A stretch of 64,000 bases of DNA. Origin: Haloprofundus halobius (GTDB taxonomy: Archaea; Halobacteriota; Halobacteria; Halobacteriales; Haloferacaceae). Every line of letters starts with the position of its first letter. The stretch's first letter is position 1. Of the stretch, positions 8,589 through 16,953 are shown piece after piece. The stretch lies in contig NZ_CP083666.1 in the NCBI RefSeq assembly GCF_020097835.1, forward strand, positions 2,790,001 through 2,854,000, written 5' to 3'. The translations under genes and the position numbers were made by a program. The notes under the pieces were generated by a model that had not been told where the DNA came from, ran no database searches, and worked only from the letters and a program-made list of their open reading frames with translations.

Positions 8589-9089
8589 ATGACCGTCTAC
8601 GAGAGCGACCTTCCGGGCGTCGGCAAGAAGTTCGAGGTGGAGTTGAACGACGGAAGTCAACTCGTCATCGTCATTCACAACACCGGGAAACGAGAGCTAT
8701 TCCTCCGCGAATCGTCGGACGCAGACTCAGAGAAACTGTTCGAGCTCTCGGACCGCCTCGCCCGACAGGTCGGCACCATCATGGAGGGTGCGTACTTCCA
8801 GCCGATCCGGACCGAGACCATCGACACGGTGCTGTCGGACGAGACGCTCATCGAGTGGGTGAAGCTCACCGCCGCCTCGCCGCTGGTCGGCAAGACGCTC
8901 GCGGAGTCCGAGGTCCGACAGCGAATCGGCGTCTCCGTCGTCGCCGTCCAGCGCGGTGACCAGACCATCTCGAACCCCGGCGCGGAGTTCACGGTTGAGG
9001 AGGGCGACACCCTCGTCGTCATCGGCGGGCAGGACGCGTGTCGGGAGTTCCAGGAGTACGCGACTGCCGGGTCGAGCGCCGACGAATGA
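8589..9089 (+). CDS. KhtT-like TrkA-C (RCK_C) antiporter regulator
   Basis: A 166-residue cytosolic protein with an N-terminal KhtT-type domain (residues 1-72, GVGKKFEVELNDGSQLVIVIHN) and a C-terminal TrkA-C/RCK_C domain (about 80-160, ASPLVGKTLAESEVRQRIGVSVVAV...EEGDTLVVIGG). RCK_C domains bind ligands such as cyclic-di-AMP or nucleotides and gate potassium carriers. The next gene encodes a CPA2 antiporter, the same pairing as Bacillus KhtT-KhtU, so it very likely is the regulatory subunit of a K+ efflux system, relevant to a high-potassium cytoplasm. Confidence 0.88.
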   Translation: MTVYESDLPGVGKKFEVELNDGSQLVIVIHNTGKRELFLRESSDADSEKLFELSDRLARQVGTIMEGAYFQPIRTETIDTVLSDETLIEWVKLTAASPLVGKTLAESEVRQRIGVSVVAVQRGDQTISNPGAEFTVEEGDTLVVIGGQDACREFQEYATAGSSADE

Positions 9090-9151
9090 ACGACGATGCG
9101 TACGTCGCCGAGAGACCGCAAGCGGCGGCTCTCGGCGGAGGTGGCGGCTAG

Positions 9152-10351
9152 ATGGCGGCGATGGAGCTGTGGCAGGTCGGCGTGCTGTTCGTCGGCATCG
9201 CAGTAGCGGGCGCAGTCGCGACGCGCGTCGGCCTCTCGGTGATTCCGCTGTACGTCGTCGTCGGGATGCTCGTCGGCCCGAACGTGCTCGGACGGTACGC
9301 TTCCGAGTTCGCGGTTCCCGCTGGCGACATCGTCACGATACTCGCCGAAATCGGTATCGTCCTCTTGCTCTTCTTTCTCGGGCTGGAGTTCAGCCTCGAC
9401 CGACTGCTGGAGGCCAAGCGGCGTATCACCGTGGCGGGCCTGCTCGATCTCGGCGTCAACTTCCCCGTCGGTGTCGGCCTCGGCCTCCTGTTCGGGTGGA
9501 GCCTACTCGAATCCGTGCTGTTGGGCGGCATCGTCTACATCTCCTCCAGCGCCGTCATCACGAAGTCGCTCATCGACCTCGGCTGGATCGCCAACAGCGA
9601 GAGCGAACCGATGCTGGGGACGCTCGTGTTCGAGGACCTGTTCATCGCCGTCTACCTCGCCGTCGTCGCCGCGCTGGTCGGCGGCAGCGGCGGACTGGAG
9701 ACGGCGGCCGTCGACGTGGGCGTCGCCGTCGCGTTTCTGGGCGTCCTCCTCGCGGGCGTCTGGTTCGGCGGGCCGCTGTTCGAGCGCGTCTTCGACGCGG
9801 ATTCGAGCGAACTGTTCGTGCTCCGCGTGCTGGCGGTGGCGGTGTTCGTCGCCGGCGTCGCGCTCGCCATCGGCGTGAGCGAGGCCGTCGCGGCGTTCTT
9901 CGTCGGCATGGGCTTCTCCAGCACCGACCACGTCGAGCGCATCGAGCGCCTGCTGACGCCCGTCCGCGACATCTTCGCGGCCGTCTTCTTCTTCTACATC
10001 GGCCTCGGCACCGACCCGCTGCTCGTGGCGACGACGGTCGGGATTCTGGCCGTCGCCGTCGTAGCGACGACGCCGACGAAGCTCCTCTCGGGGTTTTACA
10101 GCGGTCGCATCTACGGTCTCGACGACCGGCGGTCGCTCCGCGTCGGTCTCGGGATGGTGACGCGCGGGGAGTTCTCGCTCATCATCGCCACCGTCGCCGC
10201 GACCGGAAACGGTCCGGTGATGACGCAGGTGATTCCGGCGTTCGCCGTCGGTTACGTGCTCGTGATGAGCATCCTCGGGACGGTTCTGATGCAGTACTCG
10301 GAGGTGCTCGAGGGGGTTCTGGCGCGTCGCCGGTCGGAGGCGGCGGGATGA
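9152..10351 (+). CDS. CPA2-type cation:proton antiporter (KhtU/KefB-like)
   Basis: A 399-residue polytopic membrane protein with about 12 hydrophobic segments, of the monovalent cation:proton antiporter-2 family. Typical family blocks are LSVIPLYVVVGMLVGPNVLG, LLLFFLGLEFS and VFEDLFIAVYLAVVA (the ED/D ion-site region). No C-terminal TrkA-N domain is attached; that function is supplied by the KhtT-like protein just upstream. Start chosen at the first ATG of MAAMEL; the ATG nine bases later is equally possible. It is 62 bases downstream of the regulator gene and likely co-transcribed. Confidence 0.9.
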   Translation: MAAMELWQVGVLFVGIAVAGAVATRVGLSVIPLYVVVGMLVGPNVLGRYASEFAVPAGDIVTILAEIGIVLLLFFLGLEFSLDRLLEAKRRITVAGLLDLGVNFPVGVGLGLLFGWSLLESVLLGGIVYISSSAVITKSLIDLGWIANSESEPMLGTLVFEDLFIAVYLAVVAALVGGSGGLETAAVDVGVAVAFLGVLLAGVWFGGPLFERVFDADSSELFVLRVLAVAVFVAGVALAIGVSEAVAAFFVGMGFSSTDHVERIERLLTPVRDIFAAVFFFYIGLGTDPLLVATTVGILAVAVVATTPTKLLSGFYSGRIYGLDDRRSLRVGLGMVTRGEFSLIIATVAATGNGPVMTQVIPAFAVGYVLVMSILGTVLMQYSEVLEGVLARRRSEAAG

Positions 10352-10373
10352 AAAGCGAAACGGCGGTGGAACA

Positions 10374-11282
10374 CTACGACAGTAGTTCCGCCAACAACCC
10401 GTTCTGGGCGTGCAGGCGGTTCTCGGCCTGCTGCCAGACGAGCGAGCGCTCGGATTCGAGCACCTCGTCGGTTATCTCCTCGCCGCGATGGGCGGGGAGA
10501 CAGTGCATCACCTTCGCGTCGGTGGTCGCGAGCAGATCGGAATCGAGCTGGAAGCCGTGGAACACCGCGAGTTTCTCCTCGCGTTCGCCCTCCTGGCCCA
10601 TACTCACCCACACGTCGGTGTACACCACGTCCGCGTCGGCGACGGCGGCTTCGGGGTCGGTCGTCGTCTCCGGCTCCCCGCCGAGTTCTACTGCACGCGA
10701 GAGCACCGCGTCGTCGATACCGTAGCCCTCCGGTGTCGCCACCGTGAGGTCGACACCCGCGAGCGCACAGCCGAGGACGAACGACTGGGCGACGTTGTTG
10801 CCGTCGCCGACCCACGCGACGTCGACGTCGAAGCCGCCGAACGTCTCGCGAATCGTCAGCAGGTCCGCGAGCGTCTGACACGGGTGGGCGTCGTCGGTGA
10901 GGCCGTTGACCACCGGGACGGTGGCGTACTCCGCCAGTTCTTCGAGGTCCGCATGGTCGAACAGCCGAGCCATGATGACGTCGACGTAGCCCGACAGCGC
11001 GCGGGCGGTGTCCTTGACCGGTTCGCCGTGGCCGAGGTGGACGTCGTCGGGGCCGAGGAAGACGGCGTGGCCGCCGAGTTTCGTCATTCCCGTCTCGAAG
11101 GAGACTCTCGTCCGGGTACTCGGCTTCTCGAACAGCATCGCCAGCGTCGCCTGCGGGAACTGCACGTCGTCTTCACCCGCTTTGAGCGCCGCCGCGCGGT
11201 CGAGGACCGCCTCGACCTCCGCGGCCGAGAGGTCGTCGATGTCGAGGACGTTCGTCGTCTCCAGTTCGCTCGCCGCGGCCAT
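10374..11282 (-). CDS. argF: ornithine carbamoyltransferase
   Basis: A 302-residue enzyme converting ornithine and carbamoyl phosphate to citrulline. The carbamoyl-phosphate motif STRTR is at residues 55-59; HPCQTLAD near 130 and HCLPAHRGEE near 270 complete the active site. It is the last gene of the argW-X-C-B-D-E-F operon. The ATG shares one base with the argE stop (TGATG). Longer in-frame readings upstream lie inside argE and are not real protein. Confidence 0.97.
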   Translation of the reverse strand: MAAASELETTNVLDIDDLSAAEVEAVLDRAAALKAGEDDVQFPQATLAMLFEKPSTRTRVSFETGMTKLGGHAVFLGPDDVHLGHGEPVKDTARALSGYVDVIMARLFDHADLEELAEYATVPVVNGLTDDAHPCQTLADLLTIRETFGGFDVDVAWVGDGNNVAQSFVLGCALAGVDLTVATPEGYGIDDAVLSRAVELGGEPETTTDPEAAVADADVVYTDVWVSMGQEGEREEKLAVFHGFQLDSDLLATTDAKVMHCLPAHRGEEITDEVLESERSLVWQQAENRLHAQNGLLAELLS

Positions 11283-12367
11283 CACGCCTCGCCTCCGAGC
11301 GTCTCGGCGACGGTCGTCAGCACCGACACCGACTTGTCGAACTCCGAAAGCGAGAGATGCTCGTTCGGCGCGTGGTCGAGGTCGGAGTCGCCGGGGCCGT
11401 AGGTGACCATCGGACAGTTCCAGACACCCGCGAAGAGGTTCATGTCGCTCGTGCCGGTCTTCCGGAGCAGTCGAGGGTCGCCACCGGTTTGGCGGATGGC
11501 GACGCGGAACGCCCGCGCCACGTCGGTCCGGGGGCTCTCCATGACGGGCGGAATCGGTTCCTGCCAGTGGACGCTCCCGTCGGTGAGTTCGCCCTCGGCG
11601 ACTTCGCGGACGTCCTCGATGGTGAGGCTGGGCGGGACGCGAAACTGCACGTCGACGGTCGCCTCGACGGCGAAGCCGTCCTCGGTGGGACCGCCGTCGA
11701 ACGTGGTGGGCTTGGTCGTCACCGTGTCGAAGACGCCCTCGGACTCCTCGGCCTCGAAGAAATCGGCCACACGAGACCACCAGTCGACCGCCGACTGGAT
11801 GGCGTTGTTCTCCGGGCGCGAGGAGTGGCCGAGTTCGCTCGTGGCAACGTACGTCCCCGCGAGGAAACCGCGGTAGCCGAGCGTGATACCGTCCCAGCCG
11901 CTGGGTTCGCCGTTGACGACGGCGTCGGGTTCGTCGCGGGTTTCGGCGAGGTGGCGCGCGCCGCGCGAGTCGGTCTCCTCGCAGACGACGCCGACGAAGC
12001 TCACGCCGGTCTCGACCGCGGCGGCGGCCATCGCCGCCAGCGGCCCCGTCGCGTCGACGCTGCCGCGGCCCCACAGTTGGGGACCGTCGTCGGCGTCTTT
12101 CACCTCGACCGGCACCTCGCCGGGCACGGTGTCGATGTGCGACGTGAGGAGGACAGAATCGTCGGCGGGCGCGCGAACGTTGCCGACCTCGTCGACCCAC
12201 ACCTCGCGGTCGTGGGTCTCGAAGAACTCGACGAGCACCGCGGCCGCATCGGCCTCGTCGCCCGAAACCGAGGGCGTCGAGACGAGGTCGTACAGCAGTT
12301 GCTTGCCTCCGGTGTCGAGCGCGTCGTGATAGGCTCCGTCGCTCTCGGCGGTGCTGACGGCGTTCAT
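11282..12367 (-). CDS. argE: [ArgW/LysW]-ornithine (lysine) hydrolase
   Basis: A 361-residue M20-family zinc peptidase that releases ornithine (or lysine) from the ArgW/LysW carrier protein. Metal-site motifs are SHIDTVPG near residue 75, the GRGSVDATG block and VVCEETDSRGA, and the C-terminal NLFAGVWNCPMVTYGPGDSDLDHAPNE region. It overlaps argD by four bases and argF by one, so it belongs to the same transcript. In haloarchaea this gene is called argE or lysK; the arginine role is inferred from argF and argG/argH alongside. Confidence 0.93.
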   Translation of the reverse strand: MNAVSTAESDGAYHDALDTGGKQLLYDLVSTPSVSGDEADAAAVLVEFFETHDREVWVDEVGNVRAPADDSVLLTSHIDTVPGEVPVEVKDADDGPQLWGRGSVDATGPLAAMAAAAVETGVSFVGVVCEETDSRGARHLAETRDEPDAVVNGEPSGWDGITLGYRGFLAGTYVATSELGHSSRPENNAIQSAVDWWSRVADFFEAEESEGVFDTVTTKPTTFDGGPTEDGFAVEATVDVQFRVPPSLTIEDVREVAEGELTDGSVHWQEPIPPVMESPRTDVARAFRVAIRQTGGDPRLLRKTGTSDMNLFAGVWNCPMVTYGPGDSDLDHAPNEHLSLSEFDKSVSVLTTVAETLGGEA

Positions 12368-13500
12368 CCGAGCACCTCCGTGAACGCCTCGACGAAACGG
12401 TCGGCGTCGTCCTGTTCGACGATAAGCGGCGGCAGCAGCCTGACGACCGACCGACCCGCGGGCAGCGCCAGAATCTGCTCGGAGAGCGCGAGGTCGCGCA
12501 GGATGCGGTTCGAGCCGCGCTTGACTTCGATGCCGAGCATCAGTCCCTGTCCGCGCACGTCGCGGACGGGCAGGTCGCGCTCCTCGGTCGCGGTTTCGAG
12601 CGACTCGGCGAGGTACGCGCCCACGTCGCCGGCGTGCGTCGGGAGGTCCTCCTCGACGACGATGTCGAGCGTCGCGTTAGCGGCCGCGCAGACGACCGGT
12701 CCACCGGAAAAGGTCGACCCGTGGTCGCCGCACTCCTCGGCAATCCAGTCCGCGCAAAGCGTCGCGCCCAGCGGGAGGCCCGAGGCGATGCCTTTCGCCG
12801 TCGTGAGAATGTCGGGCGTCACGCCCGCGGCCTCGCAGGCCCACAGCGTCCCCGTCCGTCCGACGCCGGTCTGAATCTCGTCGAAGACGAGCGCCGCGCC
12901 CGTCTCCTCGGTTATCTCGCGGGCCGACTGCAGGTAGTCCGTGTCGGCGGGGTGGACGCCGCCTTCGCCCTGGACGGGTTCGAGGAACACTGCCGCCGTG
13001 TCGTCGTCGACGGCGTCGGCCAGTTCCTCGGCGTCGCCGTAGGAGACGAACTCCACGCCCCCGGCAAGCGGCTCGAACGGCTTCTTGTACTTCTGTTTCC
13101 ACGTCATCGCGAGCGCGCCGAGCGTCCGGCCGTGGAACCCGCGCTTCGTGGCGACGATCTTCGAGCGCCCGGTGGCGCTGCGGGCGAACTTCATCGCCGC
13201 CTCGTTGGCCTCGGTACCGGAGTTACAGAGCCAGACGTTCGAGACGTCGCCGGGCGCGAGCGTCGCGAGCTTCTCGTACAGTTCGGTGCGCGCGGCGACG
13301 GGGTACGAGCCCTGCACGTAGAGCAGTTCGCCCGCCTGCTTTTGGACCGCCTCGACGACTTTCGGGTGACAGTGACCCGTCGCGGCGACGGCGTAACTCG
13401 CGCCGAAATCGAGGTACTCGGTGCCGTCCTCGGCGTAGAGGGAGATGCCCTCGCCCGACTGAATCCGGATAGGTTTCTCCGAGAAGACGAAGCCGCTCAC
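12364..13500 (-). CDS. argD: [ArgW/LysW] aminotransferase (acetylornithine aminotransferase type)
   Basis: A 378-residue class-III PLP aminotransferase that aminates the carrier-bound semialdehyde. The PLP lysine lies in TTAKGIASGLPLGA near residue 235; NSGTEANEAAMKFAR and FDEIQTGVGRTG are the other cofactor motifs. The start is a GTG whose last two bases are in the argB stop (GTGA overlap), and the end overlaps argE (ATGA). Homologues are called LysJ/ArgD. Confidence 0.95.
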   Translation of the reverse strand: MSGFVFSEKPIRIQSGEGISLYAEDGTEYLDFGASYAVAATGHCHPKVVEAVQKQAGELLYVQGSYPVAARTELYEKLATLAPGDVSNVWLCNSGTEANEAAMKFARSATGRSKIVATKRGFHGRTLGALAMTWKQKYKKPFEPLAGGVEFVSYGDAEELADAVDDDTAAVFLEPVQGEGGVHPADTDYLQSAREITEETGAALVFDEIQTGVGRTGTLWACEAAGVTPDILTTAKGIASGLPLGATLCADWIAEECGDHGSTFSGGPVVCAAANATLDIVVEEDLPTHAGDVGAYLAESLETATEERDLPVRDVRGQGLMLGIEVKRGSNRILRDLALSEQILALPAGRSVVRLLPPLIVEQDDADRFVEAFTEVLG

Positions 13501-14528
13501 GCGGAGTCACCTCCGAGCGCTGCGTCCGCGACGTCGAGGCCGGGCGCGTCCTCGCCGAGCGCGTCGGGCGTGATGCGCGTCCCCGCGCCGTTGAGCGCCG
13601 CGACGATGGGGTCGTTGACGTTCGCGTCGGAGACGACGACGGCCGACGCGCCGCCGGTCAGCGCCTCCTTGGCCGCCATCACCTTCTTCGTCATGAACCC
13701 CTCGGCGGCGTTTTCTACATCTGTGAGTTCCTCGGGCGTCGCCGCCGAATCGATGCGCGTCGCCTCGTCGTCGGGGTCCTCGTAAATGCCGGAGACGTCG
13801 GTCAGGACGACGAGTTCGGCACCGAGCGCGCCCGCGACGGCGGCGGCCGCGCGGTCGGCGTCGGCGTTGACGGGCGTGACGGAGCCGTCTTTTTCCTTCC
13901 CGAGCATCGGGACCGTGACGACCGGCGTGTAGCCGCCCGTGAGCAGCGTTTCGAGGAGTTGGCCGTTGACGGACTCGATTTTGCCTGAGTGGTCGCCGCG
14001 TTTGATCTTCTTTTTCCCATTTTCGACGACGCGGACGGCCGATTTACGCTTGCCCGTCAGGAGACCGCCGTCGACGCCGGAGAGGCCGACCGCGTCGACG
14101 CCCGCGTTACGAAGCGTCGCCGTCAGATCGGTGTTGACCTTGCCGGGCATCACCATCGAGAACACCTCCATCGCGCGCTCGTCGGTGAAGCGGCCGACGA
14201 CGCCCGACGGCGTCTCGACGTAGGTCGGCTCCTCGCCGAGCGCCTCGAGCGTCTCGTCGACGGCCGTCGAGCCGCCGTGGACGACGACGACTTCCCGTCC
14301 ATTTGCGACGAGGTGCGCTACGTCACTCACCGCGCCCGCGGGGTCGACGGCTTTCGCGCCGCCGACTTTGACGACGACCGGCGGCTGTCGGGCGTCGTCT
14401 CCATCGGTTCGAATCGGGGTGACGCCGCCGTCGGTGTACAGTTGGTCGTCGCCTGTGCCGCAGTCGTTGTCGACGAGCTGCTCGTGGGCCGCGAGCAGGT
14501 CGTCGCGCGTGTAGGTGCTCTGTGTCAT
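13497..14528 (-). CDS. argB: [ArgW/LysW]-glutamate/aminoadipate kinase
   Basis: A 343-residue amino-acid kinase that phosphorylates the side chain of carrier-bound glutamate (or aminoadipate). The kinase fold begins at VVVKVGGAKAVDP near residue 51; VVHGGS, VDGGLLTGKRKSAVR and LTDVSGIYEDP are family blocks. A hydrophilic extension of about 50 residues precedes the fold and no later ATG or GTG would remove it. It overlaps argD by four bases and lies 40 bases downstream of argC. Confidence 0.94.
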   Translation of the reverse strand: MTQSTYTRDDLLAAHEQLVDNDCGTGDDQLYTDGGVTPIRTDGDDARQPPVVVKVGGAKAVDPAGAVSDVAHLVANGREVVVVHGGSTAVDETLEALGEEPTYVETPSGVVGRFTDERAMEVFSMVMPGKVNTDLTATLRNAGVDAVGLSGVDGGLLTGKRKSAVRVVENGKKKIKRGDHSGKIESVNGQLLETLLTGGYTPVVTVPMLGKEKDGSVTPVNADADRAAAAVAGALGAELVVLTDVSGIYEDPDDEATRIDSAATPEELTDVENAAEGFMTKKVMAAKEALTGGASAVVVSDANVNDPIVAALNGAGTRITPDALGEDAPGLDVADAALGGDSA

Positions 14529-14568
14529 CGGTGTGTCTCTGTGGTTCGATTCAGTTCGGTTCGGGGTC

Positions 14569-15606
14569 TCAGGGCGTGCCGACCGGGTGCAGGCCGGTGA
14601 ACTCTAAACCAAGAGTCTCGTCGAGTCCGAGCGCGACGTTCGCCGCGTGGACCGCCTGCCCGGCGGAGCCTTTCATCATGTTGTCGATGGCCGAGAAGAC
14701 GACGAGGCGCTTGTTTCCGGGGTCGACCTCGAAGCCGACCTCGCCGAAGTTCGTCCCGGCGACCGCCTTCGGTTCGGGGTAGCGGTAGACGCCCCCGCCG
14801 CCGGCGACCATGCGCATGAACGGTTCGTCCTCGTAGCTCTCGCGGTACGCTCCCCAGAGGTCGCCCTTCGTGACGGGCGAGTCGGGGAACACGTGACACG
14901 TCGCCGACGCCCCGCGCACCATGTCCACCGCGTGGACGGTGAACGACACCGAGAGACCGAGGAACTGCTCGATCTCGGCCTCGTGACGGTGTCCGGTCGG
15001 CGCGTACGGGCGGACGACGCCCGAGCGCTCGGCGTGCGAGGAGGCTTTGCCGGACGACGCGCCGCCTTCCGAGGAACCGACTTTCACGTCGACGACGACC
15101 TGCTCGTCGCCGGTCAAGATGTCGGCGTCGAACAGCGGTTTCAGGCCGAGAATCGTCGCCGTCGCGTTACAGCCCCCGGCGGCGATGAGGTCCGCACCGG
15201 GGAGTTCGTCGCGCGTCAGTTCGGGCAGCGCGTAGACGGATTTGTCGAGGTACTCGGGCGCGACGTGGCCGTCGTACCACTCGTCGTACTGTTCCTCGCT
15301 CCCGAGGCGGAAGTCCGCCGAGAGGTCGACGACGGTGTCGGCCGCGTCCCGAAACGCGTCGATGTGCTCCATCGAGACGCCGTGGGGCGTCGCCGCGAAC
15401 AGCACGTCGACCGATTCGAGGTCCTCGGGCGAACTGAAACGGAGGTCCAGCTCCCGAAGGTTGGGGTGGACCGAGCCGACGGTCTTGCGGTCGTACTGCC
15501 GACTCGTCGCCTGCGCGACCTCGAACTCGGGGTGGCCCGCGAGCAGGCGCAGCAGTTCGCCGCCGGTGAAGCCCGAGCCGCCGACGACAGTCGCCGAAAG
15601 CGTCAC
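14569..15606 (-). CDS. argC: [ArgW/LysW]-glutamyl/aminoadipyl phosphate reductase
   Basis: A 345-residue NADPH-dependent reductase that makes the carrier-bound semialdehyde. The Rossmann glycine motif VVGGSGFTGGELLRLL is at residues 6-21 and the catalytic cysteine sits in AAGGCNATATILGL near residue 150. The start is a GTG overlapping the argX stop (GTGA), supported by the immediate appearance of the dinucleotide fold. Homologous to ArgC/LysY. Confidence 0.95.
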   Translation of the reverse strand: MTLSATVVGGSGFTGGELLRLLAGHPEFEVAQATSRQYDRKTVGSVHPNLRELDLRFSSPEDLESVDVLFAATPHGVSMEHIDAFRDAADTVVDLSADFRLGSEEQYDEWYDGHVAPEYLDKSVYALPELTRDELPGADLIAAGGCNATATILGLKPLFDADILTGDEQVVVDVKVGSSEGGASSGKASSHAERSGVVRPYAPTGHRHEAEIEQFLGLSVSFTVHAVDMVRGASATCHVFPDSPVTKGDLWGAYRESYEDEPFMRMVAGGGGVYRYPEPKAVAGTNFGEVGFEVDPGNKRLVVFSAIDNMMKGSAGQAVHAANVALGLDETLGLEFTGLHPVGTP

Positions 15607-16475
15607 GCGAGCGCCTCCGCGGCCGTCTTCTCGGCCGCCTTCGATTCCAGCCAGTCGACGACGGTGGCCGGGACGTCGACGTCCGTCGTCCCGTTCAGCG
15701 CCTTGAACTCGACCGTGTGGTTGACTTCGTGGACGGTGTAGGAGTCGCCGGTCTCCATGAGGTCGACGCCGAGGAGTCCGCCGCCGACGGCGTCGCTGGC
15801 CTTCTCGACGAGTTCGAGCGCCTCGTCGTCCAACTCGAATGCTTCGGTCTCGCCGCCTTTCGCGGCGTTGGTGAGCCAGTGTTCGGAGGAACGCGTCATC
15901 GCGGCGACGGGCTCGCCGTCGGTCGCCAGCACGCGGATGTCGCGGCCGGGTTTCTCGACGAACTCCTGGACGTAGAACACCTTGTGTTCGTAGTGGCCCA
16001 AGGTGGCTTTGTGCTCCAAGATCGCTTCGGCGGCGCTTCTGGAGTCGATCTTCGCCATCAGGCGGCCCCACGAGCCGACGACGGGTTTGAGGACGCAGGG
16101 GTAGCCGAACGCCTCGATGGCCTCCATCGCGCTCTCCTTCGTGAACGCGACTTTCGTCTCGGGCGTAGGCACGCCCGCCTCCGCGAGCGCGAGGCTGTTC
16201 TTCGCCTTGTCGGCGCAAATTTCGGCCGTCTCAGGGCTGTTGACGACGGGCACGCCGTAGCTCTCGATGAAACGCGTCGCGTACAGCGAGCGCGAGGTAG
16301 CGAGACAGCGGTCGACGACGACGTCGAGGTCGTCGACGGGCGCGGTGGTGCCGTCGAGACCGAACTGGTGCTTGCGGACGTCGATTTTGGTGACGTCGTG
16401 GCCGCGCTCACGGAGCTCCGAGAGGAGGAGCTTCTCGTCCTTGCGGATGCGCGAGTAGAGTAGTCCTATCTGCAA
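15603..16475 (-). CDS. argX: glutamate (aminoadipate)-[ArgW/LysW] ligase
   Basis: A 290-residue ATP-grasp ligase that attaches glutamate to the C-terminal glutamate of ArgW. It starts QIGLLYSRIRKDEKLL and carries the ATP-grasp blocks CVLKPVVGSWGR, VQEFVEKPGRDIR and VHEVNHTVEFKAL. The start is assigned to a TTG two bases after the argW stop codon, because upstream in-frame sequence belongs to argW and no ATG/GTG is suitably placed. It overlaps argC by four bases. Whether it also accepts aminoadipate cannot be told here. Confidence 0.93.
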   Translation of the reverse strand: MQIGLLYSRIRKDEKLLLSELRERGHDVTKIDVRKHQFGLDGTTAPVDDLDVVVDRCLATSRSLYATRFIESYGVPVVNSPETAEICADKAKNSLALAEAGVPTPETKVAFTKESAMEAIEAFGYPCVLKPVVGSWGRLMAKIDSRSAAEAILEHKATLGHYEHKVFYVQEFVEKPGRDIRVLATDGEPVAAMTRSSEHWLTNAAKGGETEAFELDDEALELVEKASDAVGGGLLGVDLMETGDSYTVHEVNHTVEFKALNGTTDVDVPATVVDWLESKAAEKTAAEALA

Positions 16476-16477
16476 GA

Positions 16478-16648
16478 TTACTCCCCCCAGTCCTCTTCGA
16501 GCTCGGGAGCTCGGTCGAGGACCGGCGGGTTGACGTCGATGACTTCGAGTTCCGCACCGCAGGTGCCGCAGTCGATTATCTCTCCGGTTTCGAGGTCGTC
16601 GGCGAGGTCCAGCGTGGCCCCGCACTCGGCGCATTCTGCTTCGGTCAT
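16478..16648 (-). CDS. argW: ArgW/LysW amino-group carrier protein
   Basis: A 56-residue acidic zinc-ribbon carrier, easily missed because of its size. Two CxxC knuckles (C6/C9 and C27/C30) would bind zinc, and the protein ends with the family hallmark EDWGE, whose terminal glutamate is the attachment point for the biosynthetic intermediate. It is the first gene of the argW-X-C-B-D-E-F operon, with its stop two bases before the argX TTG. A TATA-like GCATTTAAGG lies about 33 bases upstream of the ATG. Confidence 0.96.
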   Translation of the reverse strand: MTEAECAECGATLDLADDLETGEIIDCGTCGAELEVIDVNPPVLDRAPELEEDWGE

Positions 16649-16953
16649 AGTGTACTCACCGCTTGTGGGTTAGCAACCTTAAATGCACCGAAATTGTTTA
16701 TGAAAATTAATGCCGGACTCGTCGCTAAGCGAGTCCAGAGCGTTCGTAACCGCCGTGTTGGAATTCCGTGTCGAGATTCCGAGTGATGTTGTCCCCCGAA
16801 GGGGACGGCGGCGGGAGCGGAGCACCCACGAGCCCTCGGGTTCGGACCGATTTCGGGAGCGGTCGCGGTCGTCGGCCCTTCGTTTGCCGGCATCGCGGGA
16901 GTCGCGGATCCGAGGCTCGCGGTCGTCGGAGTCCGCGGAGTCGTCGCAGGCGC
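16649..16953. other. argH-argW intergenic region with strong hairpin
   Basis: A 305-base gap without a convincing gene. Near argW it is AT-rich and carries the promoter. At 16791-16806 there is a perfect 6-bp stem (GTCCCC/GGGGAC) closed by CGAA, a good candidate for the end structure of the argG-argH transcript or a processing site. The rest is GC-rich without recognised features. Confidence 0.5.
16673..16692 (-). promoter_or_regulatory. argW operon promoter
   Basis: On the minus strand GGTGCATTTAAGG gives a BRE/TATA-like element centred about 33 bases before the argW ATG, predicting a leader of only a few bases. This separates the argW-argF transcript from argG-argH. Confidence 0.5.

Noticed and set aside
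10374-12200. 608-codon open frame covering argF and beyond
   Set aside because: Only the last 302 codons match ornithine carbamoyltransferase; the rest is arginine-rich shadow of argE.
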